10,946 nt of DNA from an uncultured Clostridia bacterium (GTDB taxonomy: Bacteria; Bacillota; Clostridia; Oscillospirales; Ruminococcaceae), in the NCBI GenBank assembly GCA_937891895.1, contig CALATN010000250.1:1-10946 (forward strand). Direction: 5' to 3'. The translations under genes were made by a program, and so were the position numbers. Positions 1 to 5,827 of the stretch are shown here, piece by piece; position 1 is the first letter of the stretch, and each line of letters opens with the position of its first letter. The notes under the pieces were generated by a model. It saw only the letters and a list, made by a program, of their open reading frames with translations. It did no database searches and was not told the origin of the DNA.

Positions 1-160
1 GCTCTAACATAAAATACCTGTTCTCCACACCTTCAGAAGCAATACTACTTATATCAATCTCCGTTAGATATTTATTCCCTGTCGGTTTTAATTCAAGAAC
101 CTGTTCATTTATTACTATGTTAGGCTTATTCTCCATTTTTGATAATGTACTATTTAACAT
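1..160 (-). CDS. Unrecognised protein, N-terminal part (cut by window edge)
   Basis: This is an open reading frame of 53 codons that runs off the left edge with no stop. It starts at the ATG at 160-158, which has a good Shine-Dalgarno AAAGGA (complement of 169-174) 8 nt upstream. An in-frame ATG at 136 (residue 9) has no comparable site. The N-terminus begins MLNSTLSKMENK and continues as a mixed polar/aliphatic stretch, including VLELKPTG around residues 22-29 and EIDISSIAS around 34-42. There is no signal peptide or membrane segment so far. I do not recognise the family. It lies directly behind a leader peptide and a terminator-like hairpin, so its expression is probably controlled by attenuation. 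Genes with that kind of leader are often amino-acid biosynthesis or antibiotic-response genes, but nothing seen here identifies which. Confidence 0.7.
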   Translation of the reverse strand, partial: MLNSTLSKMENKPNIVINEQVLELKPTGNKYLTEIDISSIASEGVENRYFMLE

Positions 161-177
161 ACAACCAGTCCTTTCAG

Positions 178-217
178 AAAATAAAAACAGCGGTCTGAAA
201 CAATTGCTTCAGACCGC
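178..217 (-). terminator. Rho-independent terminator hairpin in the leader of the 1-160 gene (putative attenuator)
   Basis: On the minus strand a perfect 10-bp stem is formed by GCGGTCTGAA (217-208) and TTCAGACCGC (199-190), with the 8-nt loop GCAATTGT. It is followed at once by the U-rich run TGTTTTTATTTT (189-178). This is the form of an intrinsic terminator. It sits between the end of the 32-codon leader ORF and the Shine-Dalgarno of the next gene, only about 18 nt before the start codon at 160. There is no room for a separate promoter, so read-through must be conditional if the downstream gene is expressed from this transcript. Confidence 0.8.
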
Positions 218-238
218 CTTATGCCAAAATATTACAGA

Positions 239-337
239 TTATCCGCAAATTTCAGAGCATAGCGACCTAAAGCCATTGCACATAACGTACATGACTGCCA
301 TCACCATATTCACTCTGTATGCGAATGTTCTGTTCAT
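239..337 (-). CDS. 32-residue Met/Val/Cys-rich leader peptide
   Basis: This is a short ORF with a strong ribosome binding site, AAAGGA (complement of 347-352), 9 nt before the ATG at 337-335, and a TAA stop at 241-239. The peptide begins MNRTFAYRVN. It continues with MVMAVMYVMC (residues 11-20), in which four of ten codons are Met and three are Val. It ends in a Cys-containing tail (C20, C27, C31, terminal G32). It is the first ORF after a near-consensus promoter whose expected start is near 395, and a terminator hairpin follows 22 nt after its stop. I read it as a regulatory leader peptide whose translation state decides whether the hairpin forms. A free small peptide, for example a modified or exported one, is the alternative. 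No family match is known to me. Confidence 0.6.
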   Translation of the reverse strand: MNRTFAYRVNMVMAVMYVMCNGFRSLCSEICG

Positions 338-367
338 ATCGGTGTATCCTTTCGTTGATTTTTGTAT

Positions 368-413
368 CAGTATAAAACTAAAATACAATTAATTGCGTTT
401 TAGTATAATACTA
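368..413 (-). repeat. Two copies of a 13-nt palindrome-like element around the leader promoter
   Basis: Read on the minus strand, TAGTATTATACTA (413-401) is an odd palindrome with 6-nt arms around a central T, and it contains the -10 box. A second copy, TAGTTTTATACTG (380-368), matches at 11 of 13 positions and lies 33 bp downstream in the untranslated leader. Two similar dyads about three helical turns apart across a start site are what a dimeric repressor could use. The region is AT-rich, so chance similarity is a real alternative. Confidence 0.35.
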
Positions 414-430
414 TTTTTTCGATTTGTCAA
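402..430 (-). promoter_or_regulatory. Sigma-A promoter for the leader peptide/attenuator transcript
   Basis: On the minus strand there is TTGACA (430-425), a 17-nt spacer, and TATACT (407-402). The -35 is perfect and the -10 has one mismatch from TATAAT. The expected start is near 395, giving a 5' leader of about 58 nt before the leader ORF at 337. The promoter sits directly downstream of the pyrophosphatase-family gene end at 447, so the attenuated gene is an independent unit. Confidence 0.8.
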
Positions 431-446
431 GGGGTAAATGAAAAAT

Positions 447-770
447 TTATAAAATTATTTTTGAGTCAAAATATTGCTCCTGAAAATGAAGCTGTTTTGC
501 AATTTCTTCTTCGGTAAACGTCATTCCGTCAGGTGCGCACACCCACTTTTCCTCCACATCATCATTCCTGTGCACAATGGCAATAACCCGCCCAGTGAAG
601 CTTTCCACAGTCTCGTCAACACCGAGAATGTAAACGTCCTGCTCCTCGCCGTCGGGTGCGATAATTCTCTCTACATAGCCGTAGTTTACGGGGTAATACA
701 TATCAGGGTGCTTCGGGTGATAGGACCCCAGCGGACGGTCAACGGTTACCGTTACGGTTTTACCAATCAT
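447..770 (-). CDS. Short inorganic-pyrophosphatase-family protein
   Basis: This 107-residue protein resembles soluble class I inorganic pyrophosphatases, which hydrolyse PPi to two phosphates in the cytoplasm with Mg2+. The matching core is VDRPLG, YYPVNYGYVE (E. coli: YPCNYGY), then PDGEEQDVYILG at the metal-binding signature D-x-D-x-x-D, and HRNDDVEEKW near the second acidic cluster. The middle Asp of the signature is Glu here, the acidic/Lys cluster is shortened, and the protein is well below the usual size of about 170-180 residues. It is a diverged short form, and activity is not certain. I start at ATG 770-768 because AGGAGG (complement of 779-784) lies 8 nt upstream. The in-frame ATG at 812 has a poor site and lies inside the promoter. 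It is transcribed away from tepA, and no convincing terminator follows it. Confidence 0.8.
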   Translation of the reverse strand: MIGKTVTVTVDRPLGSYHPKHPDMYYPVNYGYVERIIAPDGEEQDVYILGVDETVESFTGRVIAIVHRNDDVEEKWVCAPDGMTFTEEEIAKQLHFQEQYFDSKIIL

Positions 771-803
771 TTCGCAAGCCTCCTCTGCTTTTTCGGGACT
801 TAA

Positions 804-832
804 ATTATACATCGGAAATCATTGCCTGTCAA
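804..832 (-). promoter_or_regulatory. Consensus sigma-A promoter for the pyrophosphatase-family gene
   Basis: On the minus strand there is a perfect TTGACA (832-827), a 17-nt spacer and a perfect TATAAT (809-804). The expected start is near 797, giving a leader of about 27 nt with AGGAGG at 784-779 before the ATG at 770. The -10 box overlaps the upstream in-frame ATG at 812, which would therefore not be in the mRNA. Confidence 0.85.
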
Positions 833-855
833 GGCGGAATAATTGCTCAATTCAA

Positions 856-884
856 TTGACTTTTTGCAGGAAATGTTGTATAAT
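856..884 (+). promoter_or_regulatory. Sigma-A promoter for the tepA-ylzJ-uppP-ftsK run
   Basis: TTGACT (856-861), a 17-nt spacer and TATAAT (879-884) give an almost perfect housekeeping promoter. The expected start is near 891, leaving an untranslated leader of about 65 nt before the ATG at 957. It is divergent from the pyrophosphatase-family promoter, with the two -35 boxes about 23 bp apart. It is the only convincing plus-strand promoter I find, so it may serve the whole run of genes downstream. Confidence 0.8.
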
Positions 885-956
885 AATTTATTATGAATAA
901 TTATACCTTCTCGGCGTAAAATAACCTTGTAATATTATGAAATGCGAGGGAATTCT

Positions 957-1703
957 ATGTCGGAAAAAGAGAAAAACTGCAATAATGAGAGTGCCGAAAA
1001 TACCTCTCCAACCGAGGAACAGCTTGACCGTACCGACCTTATCGAGAAAAACGGCGAGGTCGTGTCACAGAACGCAAAGCACCTTATCCATTGCCTGACG
1101 GTTATTGGTCAGGTGGAGGGACATTATATACTGCCGCCGCAGAACAAAACCACCAAGTATGAGCATATTATGCCTGCCCTTGTGGCAATCGAGCAGGACC
1201 GCTCAATCGAGGGACTTGTGATAATCCTCAACACCGTCGGCGGCGACGTTGAAGCAGGACTTGCAATTGCTGAACTTATTGCAGGAATGAAAACCCCGAC
1301 AGTTTCAATCGTTGTGGGCGGAGGTCACTCAATCGGTGTGCCGCTTGCAGTTTCGGCCAAAAAATCCTTCATCGTGCCAAGCGCAACAATGACAATCCAC
1401 CCTGTCCGAATGAGCGGAACAGTTTTAGGTGTGCCGCAAACGCTGTCCTACTTTGATAAAATGCAGGACAGAATCATCAATTTCGTTTCAGGCAACAGCC
1501 ATATCAAGCCTGAGCGTTTCCGTGAACTGATGATGAATACAGGCGAGCTTACTATGGATATGGGTACGGTTGTGGACGGCGAAACAGCTGTCAAGGAGGG
1601 ACTTATCGACTCTCTCGGCGGACTTTCCGACGCAATCGAAGCACTGTACGAGCTTATCGAAACAGGGGAGAAACGCTATCCCGATGATGAGGTGAATGAG
1701 TAA
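957..1703 (+). CDS. tepA: TepA-like ClpP-fold serine protease (S14 family)
   Basis: This 248-residue protein is a relative of the ClpP peptidase subunit and resembles Bacillus TepA, which has been linked to protein translocation and signal-peptide breakdown. Numbered from this start, an acidic, low-complexity N-terminus (about 1-35) precedes the ClpP fold. That fold contains LNTVGGDVEAG (about 91-101), the nucleophile motif GGGHSIG with Ser125, TIHPVRMSG with the probable catalytic His148, and a final GLIDSLGG (about 215-222). The third catalytic residue is probably an Asp in the TMDMG region but cannot be fixed by eye. The ATG at 957 is chosen because GAGGG (946-950) lies 6 nt upstream. The in-frame ATG at 942 has no ribosome binding site. 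It is the first gene after the promoter at 856-884 and overlaps the next start in TAATG. Confidence 0.88.
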   Translation: MSEKEKNCNNESAENTSPTEEQLDRTDLIEKNGEVVSQNAKHLIHCLTVIGQVEGHYILPPQNKTTKYEHIMPALVAIEQDRSIEGLVIILNTVGGDVEAGLAIAELIAGMKTPTVSIVVGGGHSIGVPLAVSAKKSFIVPSATMTIHPVRMSGTVLGVPQTLSYFDKMQDRIINFVSGNSHIKPERFRELMMNTGELTMDMGTVVDGETAVKEGLIDSLGGLSDAIEALYELIETGEKRYPDDEVNE

Positions 1704-1879
1704 TGGTACTTCACACAATTATCGGAGAATATGATGTATTGTATGCACAGGAGCGTGAGCTTTCATTCGCAGAAAATACAAAGCAGGAGATTATGTCAAC
1801 CAATCCTGCCGATTTTCTTCAAGCTACACAGCCTATGCAAATTTCAAATAAAAAGAGGAACAACTATGACTATTCTTGA
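1703..1879 (+). CDS. ylzJ: YlzJ-like small protein
   Basis: This 58-residue ORF starts in the TAATG overlap with the tepA stop and ends 14 nt inside uppP, so translation is probably coupled on both sides. The N-terminus MVLHTIIGEYDVLYA resembles the MI(L/V)xT start typical of YlzJ-like proteins. In Bacillus, ylzJ sits between tepA and spoIIIE, which is the same slot apart from the uppP insertion here. The function of YlzJ is not known. The protein is mostly polar, with Glu/Gln-rich stretches around 16-50 and no membrane segment. The call rests more on position and start than on a strong motif. The reading frame is easily missed because the frame covering the same bases is open upstream of uppP. 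Confidence 0.62.
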   Translation: MVLHTIIGEYDVLYAQERELSFAENTKQEIMSTNPADFLQATQPMQISNKKRNNYDYS

Positions 1880-2741
1880 AGCAATTTTACAGGGCATCGT
1901 GCAGGGACTGACCGAGTTTCTTCCCGTGTCAAGCTCGGGTCACCTTTCGCTCTTTCAGCACTTTTTCGGTCTTGACGGCGAAAATGCCGTCACTATGACC
2001 ATTATTCTCCACCTCGGCACGCTTGTTGCCGTGTTCGTGGCATTCTGGGACAAAATCAAAAAGCTTATCCTTGAAGCATTCCGTATGCTCGGTGATATCT
2101 TCACAGGTAAGTTCAAGTGGAAAACAATGAACCCCGAACGCAGAATGATAATGATGATTATTGTGTCAATCCTGCCCCTTTTCGGCTTCTACATATTCAA
2201 GGACTTTTTCGACAACCTCGCTTCGGACGAGGACATTATTGTTGAAGGCTTTGCTTTCCTTTATACCTCTGCACTTCTTTTCTGCAGTACCCGTACAAAA
2301 AAGGAAAGCAGTTATACAGCAGGGGAAACAACTGTGAAGAATGCTCTTACAATCGGTATTTTCCAAGGTATTGCGCTTACTCCGGGTATTTCCCGTTCAG
2401 GCTCAACAATCTGCTCCGCTCTGTTCACGGGAATGAAGCGTGAGGACGCTGTTGAGTACAGCTTTATCCTCGGTATCCCCGTAATCCTCGCAGGCGCATT
2501 TGTCAAGCTGTTTGACCTGACTGATTCAGCGGCTGAGGAGCTTAAAGCTAACCTTGTGCCCCTTGTAGTCAGCTTTGTGATTTCAGCGATTGCAGGCTAC
2601 CTTGCAATCCGACTTATCAAGGCAATGGTAGTGAACGATAAGTTCCGTATCTTTGCTTGGTACACTCTTGTTCTCGGAATTGCAGTAATCAGCTTGGGAC
2701 TCTACGAAAATATAAGCGGTACACGCATTATGATAGGATAA
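1866..2741 (+). CDS. uppP: Undecaprenyl-diphosphate phosphatase (UppP/BacA)
   Basis: This 291-residue integral membrane enzyme removes a phosphate from undecaprenyl diphosphate. It recycles the lipid carrier for peptidoglycan and other wall polymers, and overexpression is known to give bacitracin resistance. Two family signatures are clear. QGLTEFLPVSSSGH (residues 13-26) carries the Q/E-xxx-E pair (Gln13, Glu17) and catalytic-region serines. PGISRSG (173-179) has Arg177 at the position of the essential arginine. Hydrophobic segments fill the rest, as expected for BacA. The length is normal for the family. The start at 1866 has AAGAGGAA (1853-1860) at good spacing and matches the usual family N-terminus. 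The frame is open back to an ATG at 1731, but those 45 codons overlap ylzJ in another frame and do not look like UppP. Confidence 0.95.
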   Translation: MTILEAILQGIVQGLTEFLPVSSSGHLSLFQHFFGLDGENAVTMTIILHLGTLVAVFVAFWDKIKKLILEAFRMLGDIFTGKFKWKTMNPERRMIMMIIVSILPLFGFYIFKDFFDNLASDEDIIVEGFAFLYTSALLFCSTRTKKESSYTAGETTVKNALTIGIFQGIALTPGISRSGSTICSALFTGMKREDAVEYSFILGIPVILAGAFVKLFDLTDSAAEELKANLVPLVVSFVISAIAGYLAIRLIKAMVVNDKFRIFAWYTLVLGIAVISLGLYENISGTRIMIG

Positions 2742-2760
2742 AATTTGGGAGGAAAAAATC

Positions 2761-5397
2761 TTGGCTACGAAAAAAACAACAACTCAGCCTAAATCAAAAC
2801 AGCAGCCCGAGGAAACCAATGCAGGGGATAAGGTGCTGTGGTCAACAGTGCTTTTTGCACTTGGCGTACTCAGCTTTGCGTTTACGTTTATCGAGGGTGA
2901 GTCTGCATGGAACAGCATACATAACATCTTTCTCGGAATGTTCGGACTTTCCGTGTTCCTCGTGCCCGTAATCCTGATTTACGTTTCAATAATGATTGCT
3001 ATGGATAAATCCCACCGTGCCGTTCAGGGCAAGGTTATCCAGTGCTTTGTGATAATCCTCATCACATCTTCATTTTTCCAGATTGTCACAAGCGGCGAGC
3101 TTACGGGAGAAAAACTCTTTGAAGAAATTATCCCTGCACTTTTTGCCGAGGGTAAACAGCATCGCGGCGGCGGTGTAATGAGTATTTTTATCGCAGGCCC
3201 GCTCCTTTCGCTGTTCGGCAAAATGGGTGCAACAATTATTATCGTGCTTCTGATTTTCGTTGCAGCAATGATTATCTCCAACAAGACAATCGTTGACCTT
3301 GTAAATATGTTCAAAAACGCAGTTTCCGCCGCAAATGAAGCAAGAGGCGAGTATACTCCTACCGAAGCAGAAGATTTCGTTGCACCTCCAGGGGCAAAGA
3401 AAACAAGAGCGGAAAAAATTGCTGAAAAGAAAGCCGCAAAGGCCGTTCCTAACTCGGATGTACCACCTTCTGTTGTAAAGGAAAAGTCAAGAAATTTTAA
3501 CGTGGATATTCCTATCCCTAACAATAAAACAGCGGAGCAACCCGAACAACCCAAAACCGAGCAGGAAATCTTTATGGAAAGTATGCCTGCCCATCCTGTT
3601 TCAGCGCCTTCCAAGGAGCCTTCCGCAAGCAGTGTAGAAGCTACCGAAACAATTGCCAAGGCTACAAACGAGCTTGACGATATCATCAAGAAAGCGGCAA
3701 CAGCACCTGAAAAGAAAAAGGGACTCTTTGCTCCTAAGCCTGAAAAAACTGAATCTGAAAAGGCAAAGAAGCAGTCCACACTTGCTTCAAACAAAATCCA
3801 GACTGAGGAAGAACTTGATATGCCCGATGCGCCCACGGCGGCAGACATCCAGCATGAAATTGCCGAGCAGGAAACAGTTTCAGTTGCATATCAGTTCCCG
3901 CCAATTTCCTTGCTGAAAAACGTTGACAACAGCCTTAATTCCGCTGAAGCCGAGGCTGAAATGAAGTCCAACGCAGATACACTTGTTGAAACACTGAAAA
4001 GCTTCGGTGTGTCCACAAGAATTGTCGATATCCACCGCGGACCAACCGTTACACGTTACGAATTACAGCCAAGCGCGGGTGTGAAAATTTCCAAGATTAC
4101 AGGACTTGCCGACGATATCGCACTTAACCTTGCAGCAGCAGGCGTACGTATCGAAGCGCCAATCCCCGGCAAGGCCGCTGTAGGCGTCGAAGTGCCTAAC
4201 AGAGTAAAGGACATCGTAACAATCCGTGAAATGATTGAAAGCCCCGAATTTACCGAAAACAAGAGCAAACTCAGCTTTGTTGTGGGTAAGAACATCGACG
4301 GCGAAATTATGATAGGTGATATCGGCAAGATGCCACATATGATTATCGCAGGTACAACAGGCTCAGGTAAGTCTGTCTGCACCAACAGTATCATTATGAG
4401 TATCCTTTATAACGCTACTCCCGACGAGGTGCGCCTTGTGCTTATTGACCCGAAAATGGTTGAGTTCAAGGTTTACGACGGTATTCCGCACCTCCTTATC
4501 CCTGTTGTAACCGACCCACGAAAGGCGGCAGGTGCGCTGTCCTGGGCTGTTCAGGAAATGCTGAAGCGTTATAAGCTTTTTGCAGATTACAACGTACGTG
4601 ACCACGGCGGCTACAACGAAATGGCGGCTGTAACAGACGGCGTTGAACCGCTTCCGAAAATTGTTATCATCATCGACGAGCTTGCCGACCTTATGATGGC
4701 GGCTTCAAACGAAGTCGAGGACTCAATCTGCCGACTTGCACAGATGGCACGTGCCGCAGGTATGCACCTTATCATCGCAACCCAGCGTCCTACTGTTGAC
4801 GTTATCACAGGTCTTATCAAGGCAAATATCCCGTCAAGAATCGCCCTCACAGTTTCATCTCAGATTGACAGCCGTACAATCATCGATACCGCAGGTGCTG
4901 AAAAGCTTCTCGGTCACGGCGATATGCTGTACTATCCGCAGGGTATTCCAAAGCCAGTTCGTATTCAGGGCTGTTTCGCTTCAACAAAGGAAGTTGAAGC
5001 AGTTGTCGAGTTCATCAAGAGCGGCGGTACGGTTGAATACTCCAACGAAATTATCGAGGAAATTGAAAAGAATATGCCCGTGCCGAAGGGCGAAAAGGTT
5101 GCAGGTACAGACAGTACAGCTGTACCAAGCGGCGACGGCGATATAATCGACCAGGCCGTGGAAGTCCTCATCGACGCAGGACAAGCCTCCGTTTCCTACC
5201 TCCAGCGTAAGCTGAAGCTTGGCTATGCCCGTGCGGCAAGAGTAATGGACGAGCTTGAAGAAATGGGCGTTGTAGGCCCATATGAAGGCTCAAAGCCACG
5301 TTCCGTTCTCGTGACAAGAGAAATGTGGATGCAGAGAAAGCTTATCAATCAGGACAACCTTGAAGCAGGAGAAACAGGAGAGATTGCCGAGGAATAA
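2761..5397 (+). CDS. ftsK: FtsK/SpoIIIE family DNA translocase
   Basis: This 878-residue septal DNA pump moves chromosomal DNA through the closing division or sporulation septum using ATP. The order of domains is: membrane part with hydrophobic segments at about 25-45, 55-81, 90-110 and 140-173; a long Ala/Glu/Lys/Pro-rich linker (about 190-375) that looks disordered; then the alpha/beta motor. The motor has IVDIHRGPTVTRYE (421-434), Walker A GTTGSGKS (531-538), Walker B IVIIIDELADLM (634-645) and ATQRPTVDVITG (673-684). The C-terminal gamma winged helix (about 792-851, YLQRKLKLGYARAARVMDEL) reads orientation sequences in known members. It starts with TTG, supported by GGGAGGA (2747-2753) 7 nt before. 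The 19-nt gap after uppP fits co-transcription. Sequence alone does not separate FtsK from SpoIIIE roles. Confidence 0.96.
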   Translation: MATKKTTTQPKSKQQPEETNAGDKVLWSTVLFALGVLSFAFTFIEGESAWNSIHNIFLGMFGLSVFLVPVILIYVSIMIAMDKSHRAVQGKVIQCFVIILITSSFFQIVTSGELTGEKLFEEIIPALFAEGKQHRGGGVMSIFIAGPLLSLFGKMGATIIIVLLIFVAAMIISNKTIVDLVNMFKNAVSAANEARGEYTPTEAEDFVAPPGAKKTRAEKIAEKKAAKAVPNSDVPPSVVKEKSRNFNVDIPIPNNKTAEQPEQPKTEQEIFMESMPAHPVSAPSKEPSASSVEATETIAKATNELDDIIKKAATAPEKKKGLFAPKPEKTESEKAKKQSTLASNKIQTEEELDMPDAPTAADIQHEIAEQETVSVAYQFPPISLLKNVDNSLNSAEAEAEMKSNADTLVETLKSFGVSTRIVDIHRGPTVTRYELQPSAGVKISKITGLADDIALNLAAAGVRIEAPIPGKAAVGVEVPNRVKDIVTIREMIESPEFTENKSKLSFVVGKNIDGEIMIGDIGKMPHMIIAGTTGSGKSVCTNSIIMSILYNATPDEVRLVLIDPKMVEFKVYDGIPHLLIPVVTDPRKAAGALSWAVQEMLKRYKLFADYNVRDHGGYNEMAAVTDGVEPLPKIVIIIDELADLMMAASNEVEDSICRLAQMARAAGMHLIIATQRPTVDVITGLIKANIPSRIALTVSSQIDSRTIIDTAGAEKLLGHGDMLYYPQGIPKPVRIQGCFASTKEVEAVVEFIKSGGTVEYSNEIIEEIEKNMPVPKGEKVAGTDSTAVPSGDGDIIDQAVEVLIDAGQASVSYLQRKLKLGYARAARVMDELEEMGVVGPYEGSKPRSVLVTREMWMQRKLINQDNLEAGETGEIAEE

Positions 5398-5409
5398 CGG
5401 GGTGACATG

Positions 5410-5811
5410 ATGAAAGAGTTTATTGTCAGGCATATTATTTTTATTGTCGGAATTGTCTTGTTAGTAATTTTCCCCCATATATTTGCGGCACTTGGAATGG
5501 GGATAATGGCAATGTTTTTATTAGGCTTTGGTGTTGCGGTGATTATAATAAATGGTATTACCTTTTTCCTTTGTTCTAAGAATTTTGACAGCAAAACCAA
5601 TACCTGTGAGGTCTTCGCAATTCTGCTTTCTATTTTAGGTGGCGGAATTGGCAGTAAGCTTTCCACAACGCTGTTTGGCAATACACCGTCGAGTGATGAT
5701 GTTGAGGTAATATATCATTACTGCTGTGAACTGGACTTGTTTATTTTTATCGTGTGCCCGATTTTCGCATTAATAGCAAGCGCAACAGGCTTGGTACGCT
5801 TTGTGGTGTAA
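5410..5811 (+). CDS. Small AT-rich membrane protein, first of a pair
   Basis: This 133-residue hydrophobic protein of unknown function has four likely membrane segments: about 7-30, 33-54, 68-88 and 107-130. A short Cys/Lys/Asp-containing loop lies at about 55-66. The GGGG of the ribosome binding site (5399-5402) is 7 nt before the ATG at 5410, the same spacing as in the next gene, so I prefer it to the ATG at 5407. The N-terminus MKEFIVRH resembles MKEFIKKH of the next gene. Both also have a Leu-Leu-x(2-3)-Gly-Gly segment (here LLSILGGGIG, about 72-81), faintly like the DUF1294 group, though I would not assign it. It starts 12 nt after ftsK. AT-rich codons set it apart from ftsK and ygiQ. 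Confidence 0.75.
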   Translation: MKEFIVRHIIFIVGIVLLVIFPHIFAALGMGIMAMFLLGFGVAVIIINGITFFLCSKNFDSKTNTCEVFAILLSILGGGIGSKLSTTLFGNTPSSDDVEVIYHYCCELDLFIFIVCPIFALIASATGLVRFVV

Positions 5812-5827
5812 TATAAGGGGTGACGTT

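Noticed and set aside
117..392. 91-codon plus-strand ORF
   Set aside because: It has no ribosome binding site, crosses the minus-strand leader peptide, terminator hairpin and the start of the minus-strand gene, and its translation looks like antisense of these.
425..455. AT-rich inverted repeat after the pyrophosphatase-family gene as a terminator
   Set aside because: The stem is short and A/T only (AAAAAT/ATTTTT type), with no GC clamp, so it is not a convincing intrinsic terminator.
878..906. Inverted repeat GTATAAT...ATTATAC around the tepA start site
   Set aside because: The arms are only 7 nt of pure A/T-type sequence 15 nt apart and include the -10 box. In such AT-rich DNA this is expected by chance.
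1731..1865. 45-codon N-terminal extension of uppP
   Set aside because: The family N-terminus begins at 1866 with a good Shine-Dalgarno. The extension is an out-of-frame reading of the ylzJ-like gene.
3024..3848. 274-codon minus-strand ORF opposite ftsK
   Set aside because: It is a Ser/Ala/Phe-rich antisense reading of the ftsK linker and membrane region with no ribosome binding site. ftsK itself is clearly coding.
5100..5130. Palindromic TACAGCTGTA inside ftsK
   Set aside because: It lies in a coding segment between the motor and gamma domains, with no adjacent promoter or U-run. It is likely a codon coincidence.
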